Positions 12,201 through 23,441 of a stretch of DNA of 64,000 nt are shown piece after piece. The position numbers and the translations under genes were made by a program. Location: contig NW_021167085.1 of assembly GCF_003711515.1 (NCBI RefSeq), forward strand, positions 1,404,575-1,468,574. The letters are read 5' to 3'. Position 1 is the stretch's first letter; each line of letters begins with the position of its first letter. The notes beneath the pieces are model-generated. The model was not told the origin of the DNA, ran no database searches, and saw only the letters and a program-made list of their open reading frames with translations. Source of the stretch: Sodiomyces alkalinus F11. Its lineage: Eukaryota; Ascomycota; Sordariomycetes; Glomerellales; Plectosphaerellaceae.

Positions 12201-12273
12201 GGCCGGGTTGTCGGCATTCAAGTTCCTCGGCGCCATGTGGTTCCTGGTGGTGCGCATGTTCAGGGGTGTTTAG
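9271..12273 (+). CDS. Chitin synthase, division 1 (probably class I)
   Basis: The product polymerises UDP-GlcNAc into chitin at the plasma membrane. Exons are 9271-9289, 9393-9589, 9677-11478 and 11544-12273, giving 2748 nt and 915 residues. A disordered, Pro/Tyr/Gln-rich N-terminus (about 1-170) is followed by the chitin-synthase N-terminal region ([15 protein letters not shown]). The GT2 domain carries EDRIL near residue 509 and QRRRW near residue 550. The C-terminal half has several membrane helices and closes with two more after a charged loop. MSYNRI-VDDYYND and the overall length suggest class I, although classes I and III are hard to separate by eye. The first intron (9290-9392) appears to use a GC donor (G|GCAAGT..TAG); only this splice puts the six-codon first exon in frame. 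The second intron has a short (TTGTA)n repeat. Confidence 0.95.
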
Positions 12274-13074
12274 GACATACCGGCCTTCTCACCACGATCT
12301 GTAATGTTTTCCGGTACCCCCCCCCCCCCCCTTTTTTTTTTGTTTTTTTGTCCTCTACTGTCTCTTACGATTCTACCGCCCCCTTTTTTTCGCCTCTTTA
12401 TTTATTCATGACCAGTCGTGACAATACCCCACCTAAATGCGACGGGACGGCAGTGATGAAATTGCCACACTCTCCGGCGAACACACGGACCCGGGAGGTT
12501 GATGATTTTCTGCATAGACGACCGCGTGCGGCGGGGAGTTGCAGTGTGAAGGGGGAGAGGAACATGCTTGAGGCGTATATTCCTCAAATATTTGTCATGG
12601 GGAGTGCTACCGAGGCACTGGGCTGGCGGATGAATGATTACTTCTTGTTGGATTAGGAGACACCATTGTAATTCTAGTCGGCCTGGGTTCATTCGCCCGG
12701 TCACTTACTGTTAACGATCTGCTTGTGTTTTACTCAAGACGACTACGTTACCCATAGCTGTGCGTGCCCCTTGACTTGCTCAAAACTGATCCGCCTAATA
12801 TTCAGAATGTTCGGACAAGTGCTGTCCGTGGAGCGGACCAGTCGCCAGCCGGGTTCCGGTAAGAGTAGCGGGACTTACTAGGACCATAAGACAAGGACAA
12901 TTAGTCTCAAGACATCTGAGAGGCGGATCAGACACTCTTGCTTGCGGATCTGAGTGCAGCGAAACGATATGAAATGGACGTCATAACAATAAAAGGCAGT
13001 GATATACTCTGTGGCCCTTTTGACTTGTCGCCATTGAATTACATACAGCATGTGCGCCGCCCCCCCTCGAGTAA
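12274..13074. other. Intergenic: convergent 3' flanks of chitin synthase and Sly1
   Basis: There is no coding evidence. It begins with a long C-run then T-run at about 12317-12345, in the likely chitin synthase 3' UTR. The open frame within 12192-12656 is the tail of a shadow frame. Confidence 0.55.
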
Positions 13075-15580
13075 CTAAGACGAAACCTCCAACCCTAGCG
13101 TGTTCAGCTCCTGTTCTATGAACAGCTGGGCATTCAGCAGATCCGTTGAACCGTACACGACCCTCTTCCTGGCGCGGTCGCCGCCTGTCCGTGCCACCCA
13201 CTCCTGCAAGTTGCCGTATTCGTCCATGCTGCCGCCGCCAACCGTAAAGACGATGGCTTCGGAGAAACCCTGTCGTCGCTGGCCGAAGCTGGCGCCCGTG
13301 CCGACGGACGGTCCGCCAACGCCGCCTTGTCCCGGCAGGGCTCCCGGTGGTGCGGAGGCGCCGGCGCCGGCGCGAAGGGAGCTGGGCGGAGGCATGGTGC
13401 CTCGCGCATTCGCAGAGCGGGGGTCGAAATAGAGATAATTCTCCGTCTTCGCGATGGCGGAGCTTGAGGCGGAGGAAGGGTCCATGATGCTCTCGACGAT
13501 CTTGGTGACGGTGAAGTCGCGGTCGGCGGGGAGGAAAGTCTTGATGCCGCCTATGAGGGATTCGAAGTTGGATGAGAGACCGGTGGGCACGCCGCTCTCC
13601 TTGAGGCGGTCTGTTAGGCGGGAGGAAATCGAGGAGAAGCGGCCAAAGAGGTCATTAGTGCCGGCTGGTTGTGATGAAGGATTATTGATAGTGGTGAGGT
13701 TCGTCAATTTAGTTGTCGATTTGAGTCTGCAGGGGATAGGGGTCAGTTCATCAGCCAAGCCCTCGTTGCGGTCAGGTCGCAGTCAGGACTTACTGTCGTA
13801 TATATGGCAGGCAAGTAACATCTGCACCGGCGGCTTGGAGGGCCTCGACGAACCCTTCCCACTCGGTCCGGCTCACTTCTTCCGTTGAGCTGAGGTAGAA
13901 ATAAATGAACAACCGCAACTTATCGAGTGCATGGCCGCCATCGCCTTTGATAAGATCCATCATCTGGGCTTTGGTCTGCTTCATGATATTCTCCTCAAGC
14001 TGGAAGAAATTGTCTAGTTGACGTTCCTTGATGCCGGTAAGGAGAGCAGCGAGTATATTCATGTGCATGTCCAGGACGGCTTTCCGTTCTCGCAGCTCTG
14101 GCAGGAGGGTGATGGCCGCTTTTAGGTGCTGGGCGCTGGCGCTTGTATCGCTCTGTAGATCCTCCAGGCTTGACACCCCTCTAGAGATGATGACCATATT
14201 AGCCCCCGGAGACATAAGTTACTGATGGAAGTGGACGCTTATTGCCAACTCACGTCTTCGCTGTGATCTGAGCAGCCTCTTCTCTGTACTTTGTCAACTC
14301 GGCATCGATGTCTTCTGCTACTTGGGGAAAGGGCACGAGACTGTTCTTCTTCCAGAAGAAATCATCCGTGGCCAAATCGTAGCTCTTTTTTGATTTGCCC
14401 TCGTCCACGACTGTGATACGCCTCTTCTCCATGGTAAGAACATCTTGTACCAGGGACTGGTAGGTCCAGGAGTGCGAGAGCATAGGCAGCAGGTCTACAT
14501 CGCGATCCAGGATGACCAGAACAGGGCGGGAGCTGGGCGTTGAAGAGGTACCTCCCCGAGCGCTCGAGGAGAAGAGGTTGTCCTTAGAGTTTAGAATATG
14601 GTCGCGGAGCTTGCGGTCGAGCTTCGCTGAGATCATTTCCGCTGCCGCACCCTTTGGGCATCGAATAACGGGTATGACGCCTGCGACGGCACATTAGTTC
14701 AGAAAATGAGTTGCCGCCCGTGGAACTCGTCACTGTAACACTAACCCATGGTGACAACGACGCTGAACAGTCGGTTGACAATGCTATCCACCAATGTGTC
14801 CAACGTCTCATCTGTCGTCTTGGCGCTGTTGAGCGCGGAGTACGATTTCTTGATTCCCAGGCTGAACAAATCCGGCTCTTCGACGATAAAGTTGAGGTAT
14901 TGGTCAAAGAGCTGCGCAATGTGTTCGGCAGTCCCGGCTGCCGCGGTGTCGGCGGCGAAGTCTTCGAGAGCAGCACGCGAGATTCCTCCTAGGCAGTTGA
15001 TCTGTTGAGGTAAAACGTCAGCCCTCGAATCATCCGAGTACGGATAAGAGTATGAGCCCTTACGTATGCAGGGGAATAGAGGCCCTTTTGGAGGTCGCTC
15101 GTGATCTGCTTGAGGTTCTGGCGTGTGGGTTCGAGGAGGTAAATAACGGGAACATCGGGTATAGGGTGTCGAGCAGCTGCAATGTGTCTGGCGGCAGAAT
15201 TAGTCTTCCCAAACTTTTCCTGTCGAAAGCGCTCAGGCGAACCAACGTATGCAAAGTCACTCCCATTGACCGAAGATCAGACACTTTCAGTACGCTGGCG
15301 CTCAGGTCGCGCGCAAGGTCGTCCATAACCAGAACCTTCCAAATGGGATCGCCTTCGGGGGTGAGAATGGAGGATGGAGCCAAGGCGCCGCCATTGGCAT
15401 GGGCGTCGTCCGGATCGTTCGTCTCGACGTCATTGTTAAGATTCAGGACCTTCTTCAGGGCCGCTAGATGGCACAAGGGCGTCAGTTGCGAGAGTTCCCA
15501 ATTCGTCATGTCACATGGGTTTTGCAAAGGGAGTACTAACCAACTTGACGATCCCGTAGGGAGTTGCCTTTGCTCGCCAT
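13075..15580 (-). CDS. sly1: Sec1/Munc18-family vesicle-fusion protein Sly1
   Basis: Sly1 binds the ER-Golgi syntaxin Sed5 and promotes SNARE assembly for ER-Golgi transport. Seven exons: 15580-15541, 15463-15247, 15187-15064, 15001-14746, 14680-14254, 14180-13794 and 13726-13075. They total 2103 nt and 700 residues, against about 670 in yeast. The phases close at all six introns. Recognisable Sly1 stretches include the N-terminal RDRQVAALKKVLNLN, HPIPDVPVIYLLEPT, the 'DQYLNFIVEEPDLFSLG' block, RPVLVILDRDVDLLPMLSH, and C-terminal EAIVFTVGGGSMDEYGNLQ. A Gly/Pro/Ala-rich low-complexity insert lies shortly before the last block. Intron 2 (15246-15188) is the least obvious; I chose the acceptor that gives LHTHIAAARHPIPDV. 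A G-run of about 14 nt lies just upstream of the ATG. Confidence 0.93.
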
Positions 15581-18494
15581 GATCGGGGGGGGGGGGGGCT
15601 GTCGAGCTCTACCTAGCTCTCACAGACGAGATGTCGGGTGCAATTCTTATGAGGAGGTCTTTCGGGATCCGTTTGGCTACTTTTCTGGGATATTCGGGTT
15701 AGCCTGGCTATAGAGGTTCTGCCTCAAAGCCTGGAGCGAGTGAAGTAGGTGCATCGGCCGGCGGGACAACAAAGTGGGAGCACCAGTGTGGGTAGGGAAG
15801 CTCCTCGTGTTTGAGAACAGCACATGAGCTTCCGTGTCCAGTCCTCCGGCGCCGACAAGGTCCGTTCTGGGTATTGATATAATTGAGATACACGGTACGT
15901 CATAAAAGATTTATTGAATAGAAGCAAATATTGGTACATCGGATATCCGTCTTTGAGATGTATGCATGTAAGAGGAGCCCCAGAACTCGATGTTTTCGGC
16001 CGGTCTCCGCGGGAGTATTCATACAGTTTCAACCCAATTTCATACCTAATAGTTTGAACTGATTCTTCATTAATAAGTAATCCAACTAGTAAGTCATCCT
16101 GTGACGAACCACCAAACGACGAAAATATGATAGATAGTACGTGCAGAAGTAATCACATCGTCTTACTGTGTCTTCGTTAGCACTTGTTCCCTTCCTACTC
16201 CGCGGAGTGGCTAGAATGGCAAGCAGCCCCATAATTATGCACGGAAGCTCGAGCCAGGAGGCCAGCCGAATACAAAGATGGGGCCCAATTCAATCCACAC
16301 AGTATTTAGGGCAGTGTGGGCTTTATTAATGACACTGTTTCCGTGCCCACCCTGGCCCGTTTCCAAGCCGAGTGACTGGGCATCGGTCGCGCCCATCCAA
16401 CTTTTTCCCTCCTCCAACTCCCCGACCTCCATCTTAAAAACGCCTTTCCAGTCTCCATTCCTTCAAACAACGCGGACAACAAGGACATATCGCCGCGACA
16501 TCATCGACCCTAAACCAGTGCTGGGAATGTCTTCTCGTCTATTGTGAATCGTTTTTCGCGTCTCCTATTGCTCGAAAAGGGCATCTTCGCGACGCGAGAC
16601 TGATTTTCCCTGTCTGTTTGTTGGACATATTGTTTTCCGTTCTTTCACTCGACTTCGGGGCACAAAATCTGTCCTTCTCTCTAGACTATCAGCCGCAACC
16701 AGTTCTTCCATGCCATAAGCCTGAATGACTGTCATCAAATAAGAGCAGAATGCCCTCGACTTTCTCTGACGACCAGGGCGGGACATAAAAGTGCTTAGGA
16801 AACGCGACAGTCTTCATAGCACGCACTGTCAAAACGGTCAGGTATGATCCTAATTGCGCCATGGGTTGGGCGATCTCTCCCACTCTACCCATATTTCTCC
16901 TTTTACCTTCCCCCCCTAAAAACGTCTTCCCACCTGCACTCAACAACCCTCCCCCCCCACCCTTTATTCCAAACCTCGCTATATTGCATTTTCCGCCCCG
17001 CCCTTTTAAGCCAACCTAAAGATTTCAACCTGGGAAACCTGGCTGCAATGACGCACAAAGGAACGAGTGGGAAAGGCGTGTGAACAGAGCTATTTAATTC
17101 CCCTTTCCGACTCGCTATCTGCGATTGCTGCAACTGCTCTCCCCTTTTGAAGTGGGCATCACGCAAATCCAGACAAAGCAGGGATCGGGGGGAATGGTAC
17201 AAAGAGTAAAAACCCCCTTTCTTCTAAAAAAAAACCACTAGTCCCGGCCGAGCAGCTTACTTGCACCACCTCGGGGTTGTGGTGATGGGTATGAAAAGGT
17301 CGCAAAAAGCCTATTTAATGGAGTCGGCTGAAAAATGAAGGGTGCTGGTCCCTTACACAAGGCTCTGTCCGGCTCGGGTCACCGACTATGTCTGGACCTG
17401 ATGCAACGGTAGGAGGGTTGGCCTACACCTGCAGCAACTGGACTTTCGCTTCGCGTCTGGGTCGGCGTGGGCGCTTGTGCATGAGACCCTTGAAGCTGGT
17501 AACCACCTCCCAAAAAAAAAAGGAAAAAAGGAAAAGAAAAAGTCACCTTTGGGACGTTTGGTGTCAATACAAACAAGTCCAAGTCCAATCTTGAGTTGGC
17601 AGAGTATGGGCGGCCGACACCTAGATTTTTCTTTTTCTTTTCTCGAGATCGAAGCCTTGGATATCGTTCAGCCCATCCTGGACCACAAGAGGGACCAGCC
17701 ACCAGACACAACTGTCAACTCAACGCAGTCAGTCACAACTCGACATGCTCCCAACCCGAAGAATTCCAGCAGAGTCAAAACAACATCTTCATATCTCCTA
17801 TCCGTGCCCAATCGCCATCTCAAGCCGGCGGATTTGTCTGCGGGCATGTTTTGGCTGGAAGTTTTGGGCACATCCAAGTCGCTGCAGAAGCCGACACATA
17901 GGATATCAGCACTTCTCTCGATTTCTTTTCTTTCTTTCTTTCTTTTTTTGGGGGGGCTCAACGCACCTTTTATTTCCAGTCGTTACTAGCATCATCCGTC
18001 AACACATACACACAGACACACAAAACATTGACATCATTCCACTTCAAAGACTAATAACAAAGGCTAATGATCTTTTTTTAGGCTACTTTGTATCAGGCAT
18101 TCTCTATCGACGTGAGAGGTTATAAACGCACTAAGCCACCTGCATCATAGACGTTGCTTCTTCTCTGGTATGGCGCACTGTCGACAGTCTTCATGGCTTA
18201 TTCTTCTAGATGTTTATGTGCTGACTTCTATCGATTCCAGTTGGCCTCGGAAGCAGCATCTTTGGTGTTGCGTACCTTGTACTCGAATCGCCTTTGGACC
18301 CACCATTCTGCAGAGTGCCCCACCTATACGCCGGCTTTAAACTATTTTCGGATTAGCACCTCTCGGAGCGTGACCATTGGCCTGTTCGCCCCCGTTTATG
18401 CAGCCAATCACTGTGCACCATTGGCATCACCTCAACGAACCAATCAGGACTCGCTTTTGACTTGGGAATCTCAGCGCATTATTATTGTAGCGAG
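15581..18494. other. Intergenic: divergent Sly1 / PNUTS interval
   Basis: This is about 2.9 kb with no convincing gene. Open frames up to 221 codons exist (for example 18154-18819) but lack any family signature and overlap the PNUTS start. The part next to 18495 probably holds the promoter and 5' UTR of the large plus-strand gene. Confidence 0.5.
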
Positions 18495-19190
18495 ATGCAG
18501 AACTGGTCTAGTAACGGGCAGCCTGTCTCTGGTCCTGGTCAAGGCCAAGGTGCCGTCTGGACAAACACTTATTCCTTCAATGATGGAGCGGGCGGGTTTG
18601 ACGCACATCAGGACTTCTCCCAGGAGGGAAACCCGGTCTCCCTCCCTGGTCAACCTGTTTATGGCAATGGGCAGGCTGGCGAAAGGGCGGCATCGGCCGA
18701 GTCGGGGCTCTTCGGCACTTCGTACGGGGTTCAACCTGGCATCTCTGATTGCAGTTCTCTACCTGCCGCAAGCCGTGACGGTGCTTTCTATGCTGGCACC
18801 GATCCCCATTCTTCTCTGAACCATGGACACGCTCAGTACGGTGTGAACGAAACCTTTCCTCGACCGGGCCAGAACCAGACCCTACAGGGTCTCAACGACA
18901 TCTCACCCAAGTTGTACGGAAACCCTGTGAATGTCCCACAGGGTCACGGTTCAGCATTTTCGCAGACCCCGTACCAATATCAACCCCAGCATCTTCCATC
19001 CCCGTACAGCAACCAGCTCGGACAACATACGGGGTCCCAACTCGTATCTCATAACCAACAACAACCACCACAACAACAGTCAACGCATCCACAGCTGCAA
19101 TTGGAACCACATCAACCAGCACAGACGCAGTCGCATCAACCCCAGCACCACCATCAGCAGCATCAGCAGCATCATCATCAGCATCAGCAT

Positions 19191-19222
<32 letters not shown>

Positions 19223-22200
19223 ACACTCGCTGTATCAACAGCCGCAACGCTTCGACACAATACCCCAATCGTTCTCTCCCATCCACGCTTTCCCGCAACA
19301 GCAGCAACATCAAGTCAATCAGTCTCAGCAGGCCCAACAAGCTCAACAGCAACGGGTGCAGCCGCAACCGTCTCGACAACAGCCCCAACAACAGCTTCCC
19401 ACGGCTCAGTCGCCTCCCATATTCTTTGGCCCGCCGCAACCATACCACGGGCAGACAGTTTCGGCGCAGCCAGTCAACCCTCAAAATGTTCAAGCTTACG
19501 CTTACCATCATCAGCCCTCGGCTCCTGGCCATCTGCAGGAACAGACCGCTTTCGTACCACAACAGACGATGTACCGTCAACCGACATCGCCAGCGACGTT
19601 TCAGCCATCGCCCATGCGACAGTCGATAGAACAAGAAGTCCAGCAACAGCAAGATCAGCAGCCACGCCAGCAGACCACTTCTGCTGCTGGTTCCCATCTC
19701 ATGTCTCGGCCAGTTGGCCAACGACCGATGGCAGCTACGTCGCCACCTGGGCCCGGTACTCCGGATGCGAATACGGATACAACTCAAGCGGAACATCCTG
19801 CCAAAAGGCGTAAGACGCTGGTGAAGAATGAAGGCGAAGGCGATTCGGCAAACTCACAGCAAGATCAAGTGCCTACAGAATTACACAGCGGCGCAGAAAC
19901 GCATTGGATGCCCACGAGCACCGAGGAGGAGGCCGCTTCACTGGCGCAGTTCAAGAGACGCAGCGCCGCGGCCAAAAAGATGTTTCCGCCTATTTCCGGT
20001 GCCCCTTTTCTCATCTCCGCCGGGGCGGTGAAGCTTCCGACTCCCAGGAGCTACGACAGGTTAACACCAATGGTGGCCTTGCCGTCGCAAACCGGTAAAC
20101 GCATCATGCCGGACCTTGGCTACCCTCTTCCCTGCGAAATCCAAGGGAACTTTGCGGACAGGTATAGACCGTCGGCCAACTTTGTGGGCAAGCCGGAAGA
20201 CCGGGAAATGGAAGCCAAGGCTCTCATCGACGAGTACCAGCGGGAAATGAAGGGCCTAGGGAACCGACGACCTAAGTATGCCGACTACCCCTTCGCGTTT
20301 CAGGAGCAGCTCAAGGCGGACGAGGCCGCCAAGTCCAAGGCACAGAGAAAGGCACGCAAGGAAGAGGAGGAGGAGCGGAGAAGGCCCGTCCGGGCCGATG
20401 TGCGGCCCAGTGACCCCGTCGAAGCGGCCGCCTGGGATATACTGGGCATCGCGTACATCGACCCCGCGGCCACCCGTACCAACTCACTGATTGCCAGTGC
20501 CGTGCAAAGCCTGGGGGAGTACTTCATCAAGCTTCGTGGCGAGATGAGCAAGTTGAAGCAGGAAATCGACCAAGCTGCGAAGGAAAAGCACGTTGATGGC
20601 GAGGTAGTGCAGCTGAAGAAGGACTACGATCTTAAGAAAGACGTGGTCGTCAAGGCATGCGAGGCTGCGCACAAGTATGGCGACGAGGCCGTTCTTGAGA
20701 ACCTGGGTGGGCACCAAAAGGGCGTCCTGAGCCTGGTCAACCTCCTGATCGGCTGCATCAAAGCGGCGGATTACTCGGGGGAACTGCCCAAAGCCATTCT
20801 ACAGTTCATGACAAACATCAGCTTGACGAAGAGGATTGCGGACGGTGTTAATTTTGAGACGGTTCGAAAGCGGTTTGCAGATAAGGGTGATGCTGAGGTG
20901 AAGGACCTAATCCGGACGGTTGCCTCCCGCATCAGGAAGGAATCCGAAGCGTCCAACGGCGCCGAAGGGAAGAAGCTATCGTCCACATCTTCTTCGTCTG
21001 CTGCCACCTCAACCTCAACGACAACTCCGTCCGCTGCTTCCTCGACAACATCAGCAGCAGCAACGAGTCGCACTGCCTATGCAAGGATTCTATCCGCCAC
21101 AAGGCCCAGTAACGGGGCGTCGCCCGCCAAACGACCGCAAGATGATGAGCCAGACACGCGACCGGGCAAGAAAGTCAACGTGGACGGATCTAGCAGCTCG
21201 CTCAGCAGCAAGCTTGGATCATCCAAGGCATCGGCCGGTACGACGCTTCAGTCTAAACTTTCAGCCCCGAAAATCCGACCACCTTCCACTTCACTCGCCG
21301 CTAAAAACCGTCCCTTGGCCAGACCGGCAGCCGGCTCTGATTCTGCCAAGACAACAGATGCCACCAAGACAGATGGTTCGGCAGTGTCGGCTGCCATGGA
21401 CATCGATGCTCGTCCTTCGTCCAGAACAGAGCCGAAGAGAGTCAAGACGGAGGCAACAAAACCAGCTACAACTCCAAAGACGGCAGGACCATCGGGTTCG
21501 TCTAGCGGTGCGCTTTCCAGCATCGGTTCTCTCCTCGACTCCATCAACATGCCCAAGGCGGACGGCCAGTCGTCGCAGAAAAGCTCGGCGAAAGCCGCCG
21601 ATACGGCCGAGACGCCGGAAGAAAAGGCGAAGAGACTCCGTAAGGAGGCACGGCGCAAGCTGCGAGTCGCTTGGAGACCCGAGGCAGAACTGGTGCAGGT
21701 CCGCATTTTCCACAAAGAGGCTGCGGAGGACGAGAACAACATGACGCAGGACGCGGCGGACGACCGCTCCGAGGGCATGATGTTGAAGCGGCGCTCTGAA
21801 ATGACAGACGAAGAGGAGGACGAGGAGGACCAGGAGGACGATTTGGCGGATCGTCCTTGGGTTGAGCCGGGCGTTGCGGATTGTTCTTGTATCCCCGAGG
21901 ATTACAGGGCCAAGTCGTTTGTGACGCGGGGTGGCACGCGGACCTTCCGCACAGATGAGCAGCACGCCATGGAGGAACGCGAACAAAAGGAACTGATGGC
22001 GGTCTACGCTCTTGTTTCCGACATTCCCCCGACCCCCAAGTCGCCGCCTCCCGAGCCGAGTGTCCCCGACGGTGACGCCAAGGACGTGCACTTGCCCCGA
22101 GACGGAGGGAAGTACGAGGAGATTCGGCAACGGTGGCAGGAATGCCAGAGGCATGGAGCCGATGCGGCTGTATACCATGCCATCAAGCGTCTCAAGGACC

Positions 22201-23441
22201 ACCAGGACGACCCAGCTGTCAAGCTGCAGTCGCTTCTGAGCGGTTTCAAGACGACGGCGTCGACAGAAGCGGCTCCCGAGGGCTACAACTACAATATGAC
22301 GCCGCCCCAGCAACACGCGCAACCCGTCGTCTTCGGCAGTTCGGGACAACCCAAACCACCGGCCGCGTCCGAGGCCCCATTCGGTGCACAGGTTCTCGCT
22401 CTGCTTACGGCCGATAAAGTTGGGAGCTGGCGAGATCCCGAACCGTACCATTCGTCGGCGCCTCGGACGCACAGGCGGCACGACTATGCCGACCCTGAGC
22501 TGCAGGCGATCATCAACTCGCTCGAGGAGGTGTTCGAGCAATTGAAAGGCCTGCCGTATCCCGCCACGCAGCCCCCTGGCTGGCTGGCCAACGACCAGGA
22601 GCGGGTGCGAGAGTGGTGGGCTGGGTATCAGAAGGATGCGACGGCTCGCGCGAAGAAGGAGGCTGAGAATCGAGCTCGCGCTGAGGCGGCCGTGAACGTA
22701 CAGCAAGCGGCTGCTGCGTCCTTCGTGCCTCCTCAGCAAGGCCAGGGCCAGGGCCAGGCTGTGCCAACCCACCAAGATGCTTGGGCGGCCTACTACCAAC
22801 AAATGCTACTACAGCAGCAGCAGCAGCAAGATGAATACGCTCAATACATGGCGCTGCTGCAACAGGCCCAAGGTGCACATGCACAGCAAGCTACGACGCA
22901 GACGGCGGCTGCTCTGTTGGGCGCACAGTCGGGCCAACTGGGCGATGCACAGCTCCAGGCATTGCTGAGCCAGATCAACCAACCCCAGCCGGAGCAGGTG
23001 GGAGCAGCCCTGCAGGGCGGCAGCCAGGGACACGGCCTTGACCTCGACGGTGGCGACGGAGGATACCAGAAGATGCAGGATTTGAGCTCGGGCGGCGACC
23101 AAGCGACGGGTTATTACGGACGAGAGTGGGACGACAAGCAGGATCACGGATACGATTCTCGGGCGGCACTAGATTACGGCAGCGAACGCGACAGAGACGT
23201 CGACCCCCCTTGGGACCGGGACCGACGCGACAGTCGCGAACGGGATCGTGATGACAGGGAGACCTGGCGTGAGAAGCATGCTGGCGCCAAGGGGGGACGC
23301 AAGGGTAATGCTCCTGGAGGTCCGACGCTTCCGCCACACCGACCGGCCAACAAAGCGCTCATTGGGACGAAGCCGTGCGTGTTCTGGCAACAGGGTAAAT
23401 GTGCCAGAGGAGACAAATGTACATTCCGACATGACGACTAG
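18495..23441 (+). CDS. PNUTS/Ppn1-like PP1 regulatory subunit with CCCH zinc finger
   Basis: A single exon encodes 1648 residues from the first ATG (the frame extends upstream only through non-ATG codons). Visible parts, in order: a Gln/Pro/His-rich disordered N-terminus with a polyQ core at about residues 200-300; a helical block near 570-820 ending in LPKAILQFMTNISLTKRIAD, which resembles a TFIIS N-terminal (LW) domain; Ser/Ala/Thr-rich linkers; the motif KLRVAW at about 1054-1060, fitting the PP1-docking RVxF consensus, and followed by PEAELVQVRIFHKEAAEDE as in metazoan PNUTS; an acidic stretch; a second Q-rich region; an RD/RE-rich tail; and a CCCH finger C-x7-C-x5-C-x3-H at about 1627-1646. 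The order TND, RVxF, CCCH is that of PNUTS, which holds PP1 on the cleavage/polyadenylation machinery. The orthology is my inference. Confidence 0.65.
19179..19226 (+). repeat. CAG/CAA/CAT repeat encoding Gln/His tract
   Basis: A dense run of CAGCAA and CATCAG units encodes the polyQ/H core of the PNUTS-like protein. Mixed codons suggest a selected amino-acid run rather than pure slippage. Confidence 0.85.

Noticed and set aside
15188..15243. Alternative splice of Sly1 intron 2 with donor after TTG and acceptor at GACAG
   Set aside because: It would make an intron of only about 23 nt; the chosen splice gives 59 nt, a CTAAT branch site and the conserved HPIPDVPV frame.
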